DNA from: Acetobacter sp.
GTDB lineage: Bacteria; Pseudomonadota; Alphaproteobacteria; Acetobacterales; Acetobacteraceae
DNA: 64,000 nucleotides
Assembly (NCBI RefSeq): GCF_022483985.1
Contig: NZ_JAKVME010000001.1
Span: 682,001 to 746,000 of the forward strand
Direction: 5' to 3'
A program made the position numbers and the translations under genes. Of this stretch, positions 47,265 to 55,494 are shown in pieces (the stretch's first letter is position 1; each line of letters starts with the position of its first letter). Below the pieces are notes generated by a model. It was not told the origin of the DNA, searched no databases, and saw only the letters and a list, made by a program, of their open reading frames with translations.

Positions 47265-48710
47265 TCAGGCGCTGGTTGGCTCGGGTGTTTTTCCGGACTG
47301 ATGCTGCCGCTCGAAAGTTTTCAGGTCCATCGCAATACGCGCCACAGGGCCGGACCAGTCGAGGGGCGTGTCCTGCTGGTAAATCCGGACGCTCGTATAC
47401 CATGGAGAATCCGTGCGGTTGGAGAGCCAGCGCCAGCACTGATCGTAACGTGACAGCAGCCAGACAGGCTTGCCGATACCGGCCGCGACATGAGCGGTGG
47501 ATGTATCGACCGCGATAACCAGATCAAGATTGGCGATCAGCGCAGCCGTTTCCCCGAAGTCATTTAGCGCGTCTGTGTAGTCAATGAGCTTCATTCCCGC
47601 TGGAGGCGTGCGGGCCTGACAGGATTGCTCGCCGACCTGTAGGCTGAAGAAGATGGCGTCAGATGCGTGCGCGGCGAGAGGAGCCAGTGTGGAAAGCGTG
47701 GTTGAGCGGCGTCTGTCTGCAACCTCGGCCTCCCGGATTTCGCTATGTGGCGCACCCGCCCAGACGAGGCCGATTCTGGGGAGACGGCTGGAAGAGGTAT
47801 CCCGCCGGATACGCTCTGCCCATGTCTGAACCTTTTCCGGGTCCGGCTTCAGAAAGCCTTCCGGCGAAGGCAGGGTGTCGAGTGTCATGTCCAGCGCGAG
47901 GGGTAGACTGAGAACCGGACACTGGATGTCATGAATGGGTGCGGGATCTTTTTCACTGACAAAACGGGCCTGCGGAAAGGATCGTGACAGCAGGGACAGC
48001 AGTTCGGGACGGATGCGGACTATGGTTGTGCCGCCACGCTCTGCAACGAGCGGGATGAAGCGGGAAAATTGCAGGACATCGCCGAAGCCACCTTCCGTGT
48101 GGATCAGAAGTGTTCTGCCGTCGAACCGTTCTCCCTGCCAGAGCGGTGCGTCAAAACCATGCTGCCGTGTCGTCCTGATTTTCCAGCGCCATTCATACTC
48201 GGCAAAACCTTGCGGATAGTTGCCTTGCGCTAGCAGGGAGAGGGCGTAGTTCGTATGGGTTTCGGGATTATCGGGCGCCAGTTCCACGGCAACACGGTGA
48301 AACTTCTGCGCGGTCTCGTGCTGGCCCCGATGACTGTCCAGCGCCACCCCCAGATTGCTTGCGGCGAGGGGGTGATCCAGACTGATGCTCAGACATTTCG
48401 AATAGGCTGCAATCGCCTCGTCATAACGTTGCAGTGATTGCAGGGCATTGCCGAGGTTGGACCAGGCGTCGGCGAGGTTCGGAGCCAGGGCAACGGCGCG
48501 TTTCAGCACTTCAAGCGCTGGCTCGAAGCGGCAGATTCCGACCAGAAGGCCGCCGTAATTGCTGAGAGTGAGCGCGTCCCGTGGCTCTTCCCCGATCCGT
48601 TTCCGGTAGACGGCTTCTGCCTCCAGAATTCGTCCCTCACGCTGCAACTGCGTTCCGGCATCGGAGAAAAAGGCTGTATTGTCGGAGTGGGGGGCGGGCG
48701 ATGGCGTCAT
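47265..48710 (-). CDS. TPR protein with GT9-like C-terminal domain
   Basis: A 481-residue cytoplasmic protein. About four TPR units fill residues 10-165 (AEAVYRKRIGEEPRDALTLSNYGGLL, ALEVLKRAVALAPNLADAWSNLGNAL and so on). The second half has GGFGDVLQFSRFIPLV, PRIGLVWAGAPHS and LDLVIAVDTSTAHVAAGIGKPVWLL, the heptosyltransferase-type nucleotide-sugar pocket. The architecture is common among proteins near flagellar or surface-glycan genes, but none lie here. It may glycosylate a surface polymer or protein; the substrate is unknown. Confidence 0.8.
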   Translation of the reverse strand: MTPSPAPHSDNTAFFSDAGTQLQREGRILEAEAVYRKRIGEEPRDALTLSNYGGLLVGICRFEPALEVLKRAVALAPNLADAWSNLGNALQSLQRYDEAIAAYSKCLSISLDHPLAASNLGVALDSHRGQHETAQKFHRVAVELAPDNPETHTNYALSLLAQGNYPQGFAEYEWRWKIRTTRQHGFDAPLWQGERFDGRTLLIHTEGGFGDVLQFSRFIPLVAERGGTTIVRIRPELLSLLSRSFPQARFVSEKDPAPIHDIQCPVLSLPLALDMTLDTLPSPEGFLKPDPEKVQTWAERIRRDTSSSRLPRIGLVWAGAPHSEIREAEVADRRRSTTLSTLAPLAAHASDAIFFSLQVGEQSCQARTPPAGMKLIDYTDALNDFGETAALIANLDLVIAVDTSTAHVAAGIGKPVWLLSRYDQCWRWLSNRTDSPWYTSVRIYQQDTPLDWSGPVARIAMDLKTFERQHQSGKTPEPTSA

Positions 48711-48736
48711 GGACGCTAGGTTCGCCCGGCTGGCTT

Positions 48737-48772
48737 AAGAAAATATGACCTGAACACACATCACATGTTCAG
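48737..48772 (-). terminator. Probable terminator after folE
   Basis: On the minus strand CTGAACA pairs with TGTTCAG around a 9-base loop, followed by GTCATATTTTCTT, 9 bases beyond the folE stop. Confidence 0.55.
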
Positions 48773-48781
48773 ATCAGTCTT

Positions 48782-49393
48782 TCAGGCGGAAAATTCGTTC
48801 ATACCGGGACGGTTCAGCATCGCCATGAGTTCGCGGCGGGTATCAGAGTTGTCACGGAAAACGCCCAGCATCCGGCTGGTCACCATGGACACGCCGGGAC
48901 GATGCACGCCGCGCGTGGTCATGCACTGGTGCCCTGCTTCAATGATGACCGCCGTGCCGTAGGGTTCGAGCACGCTGTCGATCGTATTGGCGATCTGTGA
49001 CGTCAGGCGTTCCTGAATCTGGAAACGCCGGGAGTAGGCTTCCACGACGCGGGCAAGCTTGGAAATGCCGACAACCCGCTTGCGGGGGAGATAGGCGACA
49101 TGGGCGCGACCGATGATCGGCACCATGTGATGCTCGCAGTGGCTCTCAAGGCGGATGTCGCGCAGCAGGACGATCTCGTCATAATCATCAACTTCCGAGA
49201 AGGTGCGCTGAAGCAGCTCTTCCGGATTGACCGCATAACCTTCGAAAAACTCGTCATAGGAACGGGCGACGCGGGACGGCGTGTCGAGCAGACCTTCACG
49301 GGACGGGTCTTCACCGGCCCAGCGCAGCAGGACCCGAACGGCCTCCTCGGCTTCCTCGCGGGAAGGGCGGACTGGAGTGGGAGGATTGGACAT
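48782..49393 (-). CDS. folE: GTP cyclohydrolase I
   Basis: A 203-residue enzyme converting GTP to dihydroneopterin triphosphate, the first step of folate synthesis. The zinc ligands are in [10 protein letters not shown] (C86, H89) and [11 protein letters not shown] (C157), and [15 protein letters not shown] and [13 protein letters not shown] bind the substrate. Full-length type IA (zinc-dependent) form. It follows apaG by 82 bases on the same strand. Confidence 0.96.
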   Translation of the reverse strand: MSNPPTPVRPSREEAEEAVRVLLRWAGEDPSREGLLDTPSRVARSYDEFFEGYAVNPEELLQRTFSEVDDYDEIVLLRDIRLESHCEHHMVPIIGRAHVAYLPRKRVVGISKLARVVEAYSRRFQIQERLTSQIANTIDSVLEPYGTAVIIEAGHQCMTTRGVHRPGVSMVTSRMLGVFRDNSDTRRELMAMLNRPGMNEFSA

Positions 49394-49475
49394 CAGTCGG
49401 ATCTCTACTGGAAAGGTGGGCGTGTGAAGCCGGATCGTGCGGTGATCCGGTCACAGCGAACAATATGTGAAGAAA

Positions 49476-49952
49476 TCAGTGCAGCATGCTCGGCTGATAA
49501 GGGCTGTCGAGGCTGAAAGCCGGGATACGCACGTCGAACAGTCGTCTGCCCGGTTCTTCCACCATGTGGAAGAACCCGCGCATGATGCCGCTCGGCGTGT
49601 CGAGAGAGGCGCCTGACGTGTATTCAAAACCACCGCCCGGCCCGAGAATGGGCTGCTCGCCCACCACGCCGTCACCGCGAACGCGATCGACATGCCCGTT
49701 GGCGTCGATGATCTCCCATGACCGCTCAAGAAGCTGGACCGTATTCGGTCCATGATTCTCGATGCGGATACGGTAGCCCCAGCAGTAGGAATGCTCGTCC
49801 GGCTGGGACTGGTCATCGAGCCAGAAGGCCCTGACGACAATGCGGATATTGTCAGTCGTGGCCTCGTAGGACGGCAATGCGGCAATGGCTTCGTTCAAGG
49901 CCGTTTCCGGGTCTTCGAACAGCTTTGGCGGCATGGGCGGCCTGGAGGACAT
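49476..49952 (-). CDS. apaG: ApaG domain protein
   Basis: A 158-residue protein with the ApaG beta-sandwich from about residue 30 (IRIVVRAFWLDDQSQPDEHSY, WGYRIRIENHG, GEQPILGPGGGFEYTSGA, MRGFFHMV). ApaG is linked to Co2+ and Mg2+ handling in enterics by genetics only; its biochemical role is open. The N-terminal 30 residues are an extension beyond E. coli ApaG. The ATG at 49952 has GGGAG 9-10 bases upstream. It begins 18 bases after metZ, so the two are probably one transcript. Confidence 0.9.
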   Translation of the reverse strand: MSSRPPMPPKLFEDPETALNEAIAALPSYEATTDNIRIVVRAFWLDDQSQPDEHSYCWGYRIRIENHGPNTVQLLERSWEIIDANGHVDRVRGDGVVGEQPILGPGGGFEYTSGASLDTPSGIMRGFFHMVEEPGRRLFDVRIPAFSLDSPYQPSMLH

Positions 49953-49970
49953 GAGCGGCAACTCCCTTGT

Positions 49971-51206
49971 TCAGTTTGCGAAGCCGCGGCTTTTCAGGGC
50001 CGCAACGCCACGTGCGAGATCGTCGATGAGGTCGGCGGAATCCTCCAGGCCAACAGAAAGACGGATGGCGCCGTCAGCAATGCCGAGACGCGCCCGCTCC
50101 TCCGGACCGATCTTCATGTGGGTCGTCGTCGCAGGGTGGGTCGCCAGAGAGCGGGCGTCGCCCAGATTGTTGGAGATCAGGACGACGCGCAGGGCATTCA
50201 GGAACGCGAACGCGCCTGCCTGCCCACCGGCGACCTCAAAGGCGATCAGCGAACCGAAGCCGCTCATCTGACGGGCGGCCAGTTCGTGCTGCGGGTGGTC
50301 CTTGCGGCCCGGATAACGCACGCTGACAATCCCCGGCGCACTGGCGAGCCAGTCGGCGACCGCGGCGGCGTTGCGGGTCATCGCATCGACACGCAGGGCG
50401 AGCGTCTCAAGACCCTTCAGCATGACCCATGCGTTGAACGGCGAAAGCGCGTTGCCGGTGTTGCGGGTGAAGGGCAGGACCGTGTCATTGATCCAGTCCT
50501 TGCGGCCGAGAATGGCCCCGCCGAGCACGCGGCCCTGACCGTCGATATGTTTGGTGCAGGAATACACCACCACGTCAGCGCCCAGTTCCAGCGGCTTCTG
50601 ATAGACGGGCGAGGCGAACACGTTATCGACGATGACAATCGCTCCGGCCTTGTGCGCCCGCTCGGCGATGGCCGCGATATCCAGCACGTCCAGCATCGGG
50701 TTTGACGGGCTTTCGAGCAGCACGGCGGCCGCGGGCTTGCTGAAGGCTTCATCCCATGCGCCGAGGTCGTCGCCGTCAACAAAAACCGTCTCCACGCCAT
50801 ATTGCGGCAGCAGATTGGCGACGATCCAGTGACAGGAGCCGAACAGGGCGCGGGAAGCGACAACCCGGTCGCCCGCCTTGACATGCGCCAGAAGTGCTGA
50901 GGAAACGGCGCCCATGCCGGTGGCCGTGCAGACACAGGCTTCCGCGCCTTCAAGATCGGCGAGGCGCCGCTGAAGGGCATCGACCGTCGGGTTGCCGAAG
51001 CGGCTGTACTGGTAATGAACCGCTTCACCCGTGAAGGTGGCGGCGGCCTGCTCGGCATTGTCGTAGGCAAAGCCGGAGGTCAGGAAAAGAGCTTCGCTCG
51101 TCTCGCCATAGGACGTGCGCTCGACCTCGCCGTGAATCAGGCGAGTGGCGGCGCGCCACGTGGCGGCGACTTCGGGAGACGTTGTTTTGATGGACGTGTC
51201 AGTCAT
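49971..51206 (-). CDS. metZ: O-succinylhomoserine sulfhydrylase
   Basis: A 411-residue PLP enzyme of the Cys/Met metabolism family that makes homocysteine directly from O-succinylhomoserine (or the acetyl ester) and sulfide. It shows HYQYSRFGNPTVDALQ, SGM-type GMGAVSSALL, ESPSNPMLDVLDI, and the PLP Lys in YSCTKHIDGQGRVLGG. MetZ is favoured over cystathionine gamma-synthase by this last motif and by the riboswitch context. The gene lies directly downstream of a SAM-II riboswitch, so it should be shut down by high S-adenosylmethionine. Confidence 0.93.
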   Translation of the reverse strand: MTDTSIKTTSPEVAATWRAATRLIHGEVERTSYGETSEALFLTSGFAYDNAEQAAATFTGEAVHYQYSRFGNPTVDALQRRLADLEGAEACVCTATGMGAVSSALLAHVKAGDRVVASRALFGSCHWIVANLLPQYGVETVFVDGDDLGAWDEAFSKPAAAVLLESPSNPMLDVLDIAAIAERAHKAGAIVIVDNVFASPVYQKPLELGADVVVYSCTKHIDGQGRVLGGAILGRKDWINDTVLPFTRNTGNALSPFNAWVMLKGLETLALRVDAMTRNAAAVADWLASAPGIVSVRYPGRKDHPQHELAARQMSGFGSLIAFEVAGGQAGAFAFLNALRVVLISNNLGDARSLATHPATTTHMKIGPEERARLGIADGAIRLSVGLEDSADLIDDLARGVAALKSRGFAN

Positions 51207-51295
51207 GCTCGGTCTCGGTTCCGTTCTGTCCGCAGCAGGAACGCCGGATCACTGAGGACCCGGTCACCCCCGCACGGGGCTTCGACCGTGGAAAC

Positions 51296-51317
51296 CTGGC
51301 GGCATGGAACCCGCCAG
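51296..51317 (-). promoter_or_regulatory. Hairpin following the SAM-II aptamer
   Basis: CTGGCGG and CCGCCAG form a perfect 7-bp stem around an 8-base loop directly after the aptamer, followed by GTTTCC on the minus strand. It could belong to the expression platform. A second, short GC hairpin (CCCCG with GGGG) lies at about 51268-51280, before the metZ start. Confidence 0.45.
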
Positions 51318-51319
51318 AG

Positions 51320-51376
51320 CCTCTTTAGCGCGTTTTTTTTACCTCGCCGCAAGCCGGCCATACAAATCACGAGGCC
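51320..51376 (-). promoter_or_regulatory. SAM-II riboswitch
   Basis: On the minus strand, CCTCG (51374-51370) pairs with CGAGG (51346-51342) as P1. The loop reads GTGATTTG, followed by GCCGGCTTGCGG and, after an A-rich spacer, the conserved 3' pseudoknot strand CGCTAAAGAGG. These blocks and their order match the SAM-II (metA) aptamer of Alphaproteobacteria. The metZ ATG lies about 110 bases downstream. S-adenosylmethionine binding is expected to lower metZ expression. Confidence 0.9.
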
Positions 51377-51449
51377 CCGGACGGGGGAGGCAAAGCTTAT
51401 CGCGGAAAAAACCGCGTGCCGTCAACAGGGTCTCTGGCATGGCTCCGCT

Positions 51450-53336
51450 TCACTTCATGACACCCAGACATGCCCGTCCCGGTGTGAATGATGCCATTTC
51501 GGAGGGCAGGGTGTTGATGCCCTGGGCGTCTTTCAGCAGGGCGCGTCCCCGCGCGGACCATCCTGCAAGACCGATGGAGGGGCTGTTGAACGGGCCACTC
51601 ACGCGAATGGGAATATCGAGCGCCAGAGCACCGGAGTTCCGGCTCTGAAAAGCCAGTTCGAACCAGCGTCGATTGAGATCGAACAGGGCCGAGCCGACAA
51701 TGGACCCGGCTGGCGTATAGATACGCAGAGGAACGACAGACCCTTCGCCTCGGCTCATTTTCAGCGCGCCCAGCAGACATGTCACGGGTGTCGTGCCTTT
51801 CATGCCGCCGAACAAGGTGCCGATGTTGGTCGAGGCGATGCCGATGACTTTCTTGCTGATAAGGCCGCTGTTCATGCCGACGACTGCCTGAATATCCGCA
51901 TTCCGGGACGCTTCGTTCAGGGTGTTTGCTCCTCCCTCGGCGCTCGCTTTCACGCGAAAGGAGAGGGAGCCGCTCACCGGCACGGGGGCAAGGCCCGCCT
52001 GCCTGCGGAAGATGTCGATATCGGCCTTGTCGACATCCACTGTGGCATGAAGGGATGAGCCGCGTGGACGGGCGGCGATCTCACCCGAGGCGTGCAGTGA
52101 CGCCTTCATCCAGCCGAGTTGCAGGGAGGAGACGTTGATCCTGCCGGGCTGCTGGCTTGCCGCAAGGCTGGCGTCGGAAAACACAAGATTGTTGTACCGC
52201 ACTGAGCGCGCCGAGAGCTTGATGGTGAACAGCGGGTCGGGATGGGCAGGGGCCACAAGCGGAATGTCGGTGACGTGCTGGCCGGATGTCTGGCTGCTCT
52301 GACCGGCAGATTGCAGGCCGTTCAGGTCGAGCTTTGCAAACGCCATGCTTCCGGCGATCTGGTCAGGCGCGCCAGCTTTGCCTTCGGTGAAGGTGATGTC
52401 GGCGCTTTCTATGGGATTATCGCGCAGCAGTCCGGTGGTCCGCGTCATCGTCCAGACATCGCCCCTGTGTGTGAAATGTCCTTCCAGATTGATCGTCATA
52501 TGGAGGCTGTCAGGGCTTGCGCTGGCAATGGCCATCAATGGCGCGGAGGTCGGCGTCCGGAGGGTGAGTTTTCCGTCGATGCCGTCGAAATCGAACAGAT
52601 CGGTCATGGCACCGTCGAGATCGAGCGTCAGATCCCCTGATGCGGCATGAAGGCTGGTCGGGTAGGGTTTCCCGGCTTCGCGCAGGAGGGTCAACGGACC
52701 AAGATGGGCCGCAAGGGTGATGGGCGTGCCGTTATAGCCGCCAGCAACGGTCATTTCGAAAGGGTTGCTGTCGCTTGATGAGGAAAGAGACACGGCGTCG
52801 AGACTGGTGCGATAGGCGTGGCCGTTTGCCGAACGGTAGATGATCTCGCTGCTCTTGATGGTCGCCTGTCGGATGCCGGGAAACCAGCTCCAGTCCGGCG
52901 CTGCGGCTTCCTTTTCTTCCGGTTTCCTGCCCGATCGGTCTGATTGTGACGACGCGCCGAAGCGCCAGTTCGGAGTGCGGTCGGCCGTGCGTTCGAACAG
53001 GCCGGAAAAGCGATCGAGCGCGAGATCACGGGTTTCGGCAGGGCCATGCAGAAGCGACATCAGACGAACCTGCGTATGCAGGTGGCCGAAGGTGATCATT
53101 TCCGGCCTGCTGCCGTTCGGGATGTTGGCGATGCTGAGGTCATCGACATCGAGCGTCAGCCAGCGGCCCGGAGAGACATGCGCGCTGCCGATATGCACTG
53201 TGCGTCCGGTAACCTTGGCGAGTTGTCCGGTTGCGAGTGCGGCAAGATCAAGGTGAGGCAGGATCAGAAAGCCACCACCGCAGACTGCGGCGCTCAGGCC
53301 AGCCACACCGAGGACAACGAGAGCAAAACGACGCAC
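51450..53336 (-). CDS. AsmA family protein
   Basis: A 628-residue envelope protein with one N-terminal membrane segment (FALVVLGVAGLSAAVCGGGFLIL) and a long beta-rich periplasmic part. The start of the AsmA domain is clear (GQLAKVTGRTVHIGSAHVSPGRWLTLDVDDLSIAN) and the C-terminal region (INVSSLQLGWMKASLHASGEIAARP, LSFRVKASAEGG, GLISKKVIGIAS) fits. AsmA-like proteins are thought to move phospholipids between membranes. It lies upstream of the metZ riboswitch on the same strand and near the TetR-RND locus. Confidence 0.9.
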   Translation of the reverse strand: MRRFALVVLGVAGLSAAVCGGGFLILPHLDLAALATGQLAKVTGRTVHIGSAHVSPGRWLTLDVDDLSIANIPNGSRPEMITFGHLHTQVRLMSLLHGPAETRDLALDRFSGLFERTADRTPNWRFGASSQSDRSGRKPEEKEAAAPDWSWFPGIRQATIKSSEIIYRSANGHAYRTSLDAVSLSSSSDSNPFEMTVAGGYNGTPITLAAHLGPLTLLREAGKPYPTSLHAASGDLTLDLDGAMTDLFDFDGIDGKLTLRTPTSAPLMAIASASPDSLHMTINLEGHFTHRGDVWTMTRTTGLLRDNPIESADITFTEGKAGAPDQIAGSMAFAKLDLNGLQSAGQSSQTSGQHVTDIPLVAPAHPDPLFTIKLSARSVRYNNLVFSDASLAASQQPGRINVSSLQLGWMKASLHASGEIAARPRGSSLHATVDVDKADIDIFRRQAGLAPVPVSGSLSFRVKASAEGGANTLNEASRNADIQAVVGMNSGLISKKVIGIASTNIGTLFGGMKGTTPVTCLLGALKMSRGEGSVVPLRIYTPAGSIVGSALFDLNRRWFELAFQSRNSGALALDIPIRVSGPFNSPSIGLAGWSARGRALLKDAQGINTLPSEMASFTPGRACLGVMK

Positions 53337-53430
53337 AGACGGACCTCCGGCTATTGAAACCGGTCTCTCTTGCTCCTCAGGTCATGGGGAAATAAAGGCC
53401 GGAAAGAAAAACAGCTTATCGGAAAAGCCG

Positions 53431-54111
53431 TTACGCGTTCTCGACGGGAGACTGGCTCCATTCCGCATGGAGCCCGATGAGAAAGAGACGTGCGCCGTCT
53501 GCAATGATGGCGCGGGACTCCTCCGCGTCGGTTTCCTTGTGGAACAGGGCGTGCAGCATCCTTTCGCCTGCGGTCATGCTGAAGAGCTGCTGGGTCTTGC
53601 GTTCTATCCGTGTCTCGGGATGGCCGTGCTGTATGCAGTAGGCGGACAGCCACGCTTGCAGGATGTTCGATTTTCCACACTGCTTGAGGCTGTTCATGAT
53701 GTCGCGGAGGTCTTCGGTTTCCGACGCGCTGGCGATGATGGCGCGGATCAGTTCGATGGTTTCCGGACGGGTGAGATGGGCCGTCAGATCGTCAAGCAGC
53801 CCGATGAGTTCGTCTTCGGACGTGCGGGCATGTTCGCGGACGGGCAGTGAGAAGCAGAACAGCCGCTTTTCGATCAGCGACTGGAACAAATCCTGTTTGG
53901 AAGGAAACTGCTGATACAGTGTGCGTTTGGACATGCCGGAGCACAGGGCGACCTTGTCCATGGAGACGGCCTGATAACCATATCTCCGCAAAGCTTCATC
54001 CGCCGCAGAGAGAATCCGTTCACGCCGTTCGCATTCGTCCATCTCCGGCGGTCGGCCCGGACCGCGGCATGAAGAGAACTGAGGTTCCTTGACATTCATA
54101 GCCATTCCCAT
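53431..54111 (-). CDS. TetR-family regulator of the RND pump
   Basis: A regulator of about 226 residues. The helix-turn-helix lies at residues about 24-70 (RILSAADEALRRYGYQAVSMDKVALCSGMSKRTLYQQFPSKQDLFQ), followed by a helical ligand-binding domain. The start at 54111 has GAAGG 6 bases upstream; in-frame ATGs at 54105 and 54099 are alternatives. It is divergent from the adaptor-permease-outer-membrane operon, the standard layout of AcrR-type repressors, and probably binds the palindrome at 54219-54245. Confidence 0.87.
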   Translation of the reverse strand: MGMAMNVKEPQFSSCRGPGRPPEMDECERRERILSAADEALRRYGYQAVSMDKVALCSGMSKRTLYQQFPSKQDLFQSLIEKRLFCFSLPVREHARTSEDELIGLLDDLTAHLTRPETIELIRAIIASASETEDLRDIMNSLKQCGKSNILQAWLSAYCIQHGHPETRIERKTQQLFSMTAGERMLHALFHKETDAEESRAIIADGARLFLIGLHAEWSQSPVENA

Positions 54112-54159
54112 GTGCGCCTTCGTGAAGGATATGTCCATTAGGGAGGTGACTGGGCAGGC

Positions 54160-54188
54160 TTGACGGGGGTTAGGAAACTGAATAGTTT
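54160..54188 (+). promoter_or_regulatory. Possible promoter of the RND operon
   Basis: TTGACG (54160-54165), a 17-base spacer and TAGTTT (54183-54188) form a plausible sigma-70-type promoter about 110 bases upstream of the adaptor gene. The -10 match is weak. Confidence 0.35.
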
Positions 54189-54218
54189 TTATTCGAATGG
54201 GGTAGCGAGATTTGTCCG

Positions 54219-54245
54219 CCTGTTTCCTTCCTTGAAGGAAGCAGG
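54219..54245. promoter_or_regulatory. Palindromic operator candidate for the TetR regulator
   Basis: CCTGTTTCCTTC and GAAGGAAGCAGG are inverted repeats matching at 11 of 12 positions around a 3-base centre. The site lies between the divergent TetR and RND genes, 54 bases before the adaptor start and downstream of the possible promoter, where binding would block transcription. Confidence 0.65.
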
Positions 54246-54298
54246 GCAGATCGTGCTGCCGCCGCTTCCATTTTACACACAATCAGCAGGATGTATCC

Positions 54299-55489
54299 GT
54301 GAAAAGCCCCGTCCGTAGTTTTTCAGCCCCGGCCCTGTGCGCATCGGTTGCCAGTCTGCTGGTTCTGACTGCCTGTAACAAGAAAGCTCCACAGCAGGGT
54401 GCGCCTCCGCCGCAGCAGGTGCAGGCGCTGACCGTGAAGGCTCAACCGGTCCAGATTCATACAGCGCTTCCTGGCCGGATCGAGGCGTATGAAATCGCAA
54501 TGGTCCGCCCGCAGGTGAATGGCGTCATCCAGAAGCGTCTGTTCGTGCAGGGAACCGACGTGCAGGCAGGACAGCAGCTCTATCAGATTGACCCGAGCAT
54601 CTATCAGGCCGCCTATGACAGCGCCAACGGTCAGCTCGTGCAGGCTCAGGCCAATGCCATCACGGCCAAAGCCAAGCTGGAGCGCTATGGTCCGCTGAAG
54701 GCGGCCCACGCTGTCAGCAAGCAGGAATATGACGACGCTCTGGCCGCGTCCCGTTCCGCCGACGCCCAGATTCTGATCGCCAAGGGGCAGGTGGAAAACG
54801 CCGCCACCAATCTGGGTTACACCCGCGTCAACGCGCCGATTTCCGGTCGTATCGGTCGTACGATCCTGACGGTCGGCGCTCTTGTGCAGGCGGGTCAGTC
54901 GAGCAATCTGGCTGTCATCACACGTCTCGATCCGATCTATGTCGATGTGAACCTGCCTGCGATTTCCCTGCTCCGCCTGCGTCGGGAAATCGCCAGCGGG
55001 CAGATTCACACCAACCCCGACAATTCGGTGCCTGTCTCGCTGGAACTGGAAGACGGCTCAACATACGATCAGGCAGGAAAGATGCAGTTCAGCGAAGTCA
55101 ACGTGGATGAATCCACGGCGACAATCGTTGTTCGGGCTGTCTTCCCCAATCCGCAGAAATATCTCCTGCCGGGCATGTATGTGCACGCCACGCTCGATGA
55201 GGGAACCAATCCGCAGGCGCTGCTCGTGCCGCAGCAGGCCGTGACGCGGAACAGTCACGGTGATCCGCAGGTTCTGGTCGTCGGAGACGATGACAAGGTC
55301 GCCCTGCGTGGGGTCACGACAAGCGCCATGCACGGCAGCGACTGGGTTGTCAGCTCCGGCCTGAAAGCGGGAGAGCGCGTGGTGGTGATCGGACTTCAGA
55401 AGGTGCATCCGGGCGACAAGGTCACGGTCACGCCGTTCAACGATACAGCGTCGTCTGACGCCCAGCCCTCTGACGCCGGGAAACATTAA
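54299..55489 (+). CDS. RND efflux periplasmic adaptor lipoprotein
   Basis: A 396-residue membrane-fusion protein of the AcrA/MexA type. A lipobox (LVLTAC) near residue 25 predicts inner-membrane anchoring. It has the lipoyl half-motifs (GRIEAYEIAMVRPQVNGVIQKRLFVQGTDVQAGQQLYQID and TRVNAPISGRIGRTILTVGALV) around a helical hairpin, then the beta-barrel and membrane-proximal domains. GTG start with AGCAGGA 6-7 bases upstream. First gene of the operon; the permease starts 5 bases after its stop. Confidence 0.94.
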   Translation: MKSPVRSFSAPALCASVASLLVLTACNKKAPQQGAPPPQQVQALTVKAQPVQIHTALPGRIEAYEIAMVRPQVNGVIQKRLFVQGTDVQAGQQLYQIDPSIYQAAYDSANGQLVQAQANAITAKAKLERYGPLKAAHAVSKQEYDDALAASRSADAQILIAKGQVENAATNLGYTRVNAPISGRIGRTILTVGALVQAGQSSNLAVITRLDPIYVDVNLPAISLLRLRREIASGQIHTNPDNSVPVSLELEDGSTYDQAGKMQFSEVNVDESTATIVVRAVFPNPQKYLLPGMYVHATLDEGTNPQALLVPQQAVTRNSHGDPQVLVVGDDDKVALRGVTTSAMHGSDWVVSSGLKAGERVVVIGLQKVHPGDKVTVTPFNDTASSDAQPSDAGKH

Positions 55490-55494
55490 GCAGC

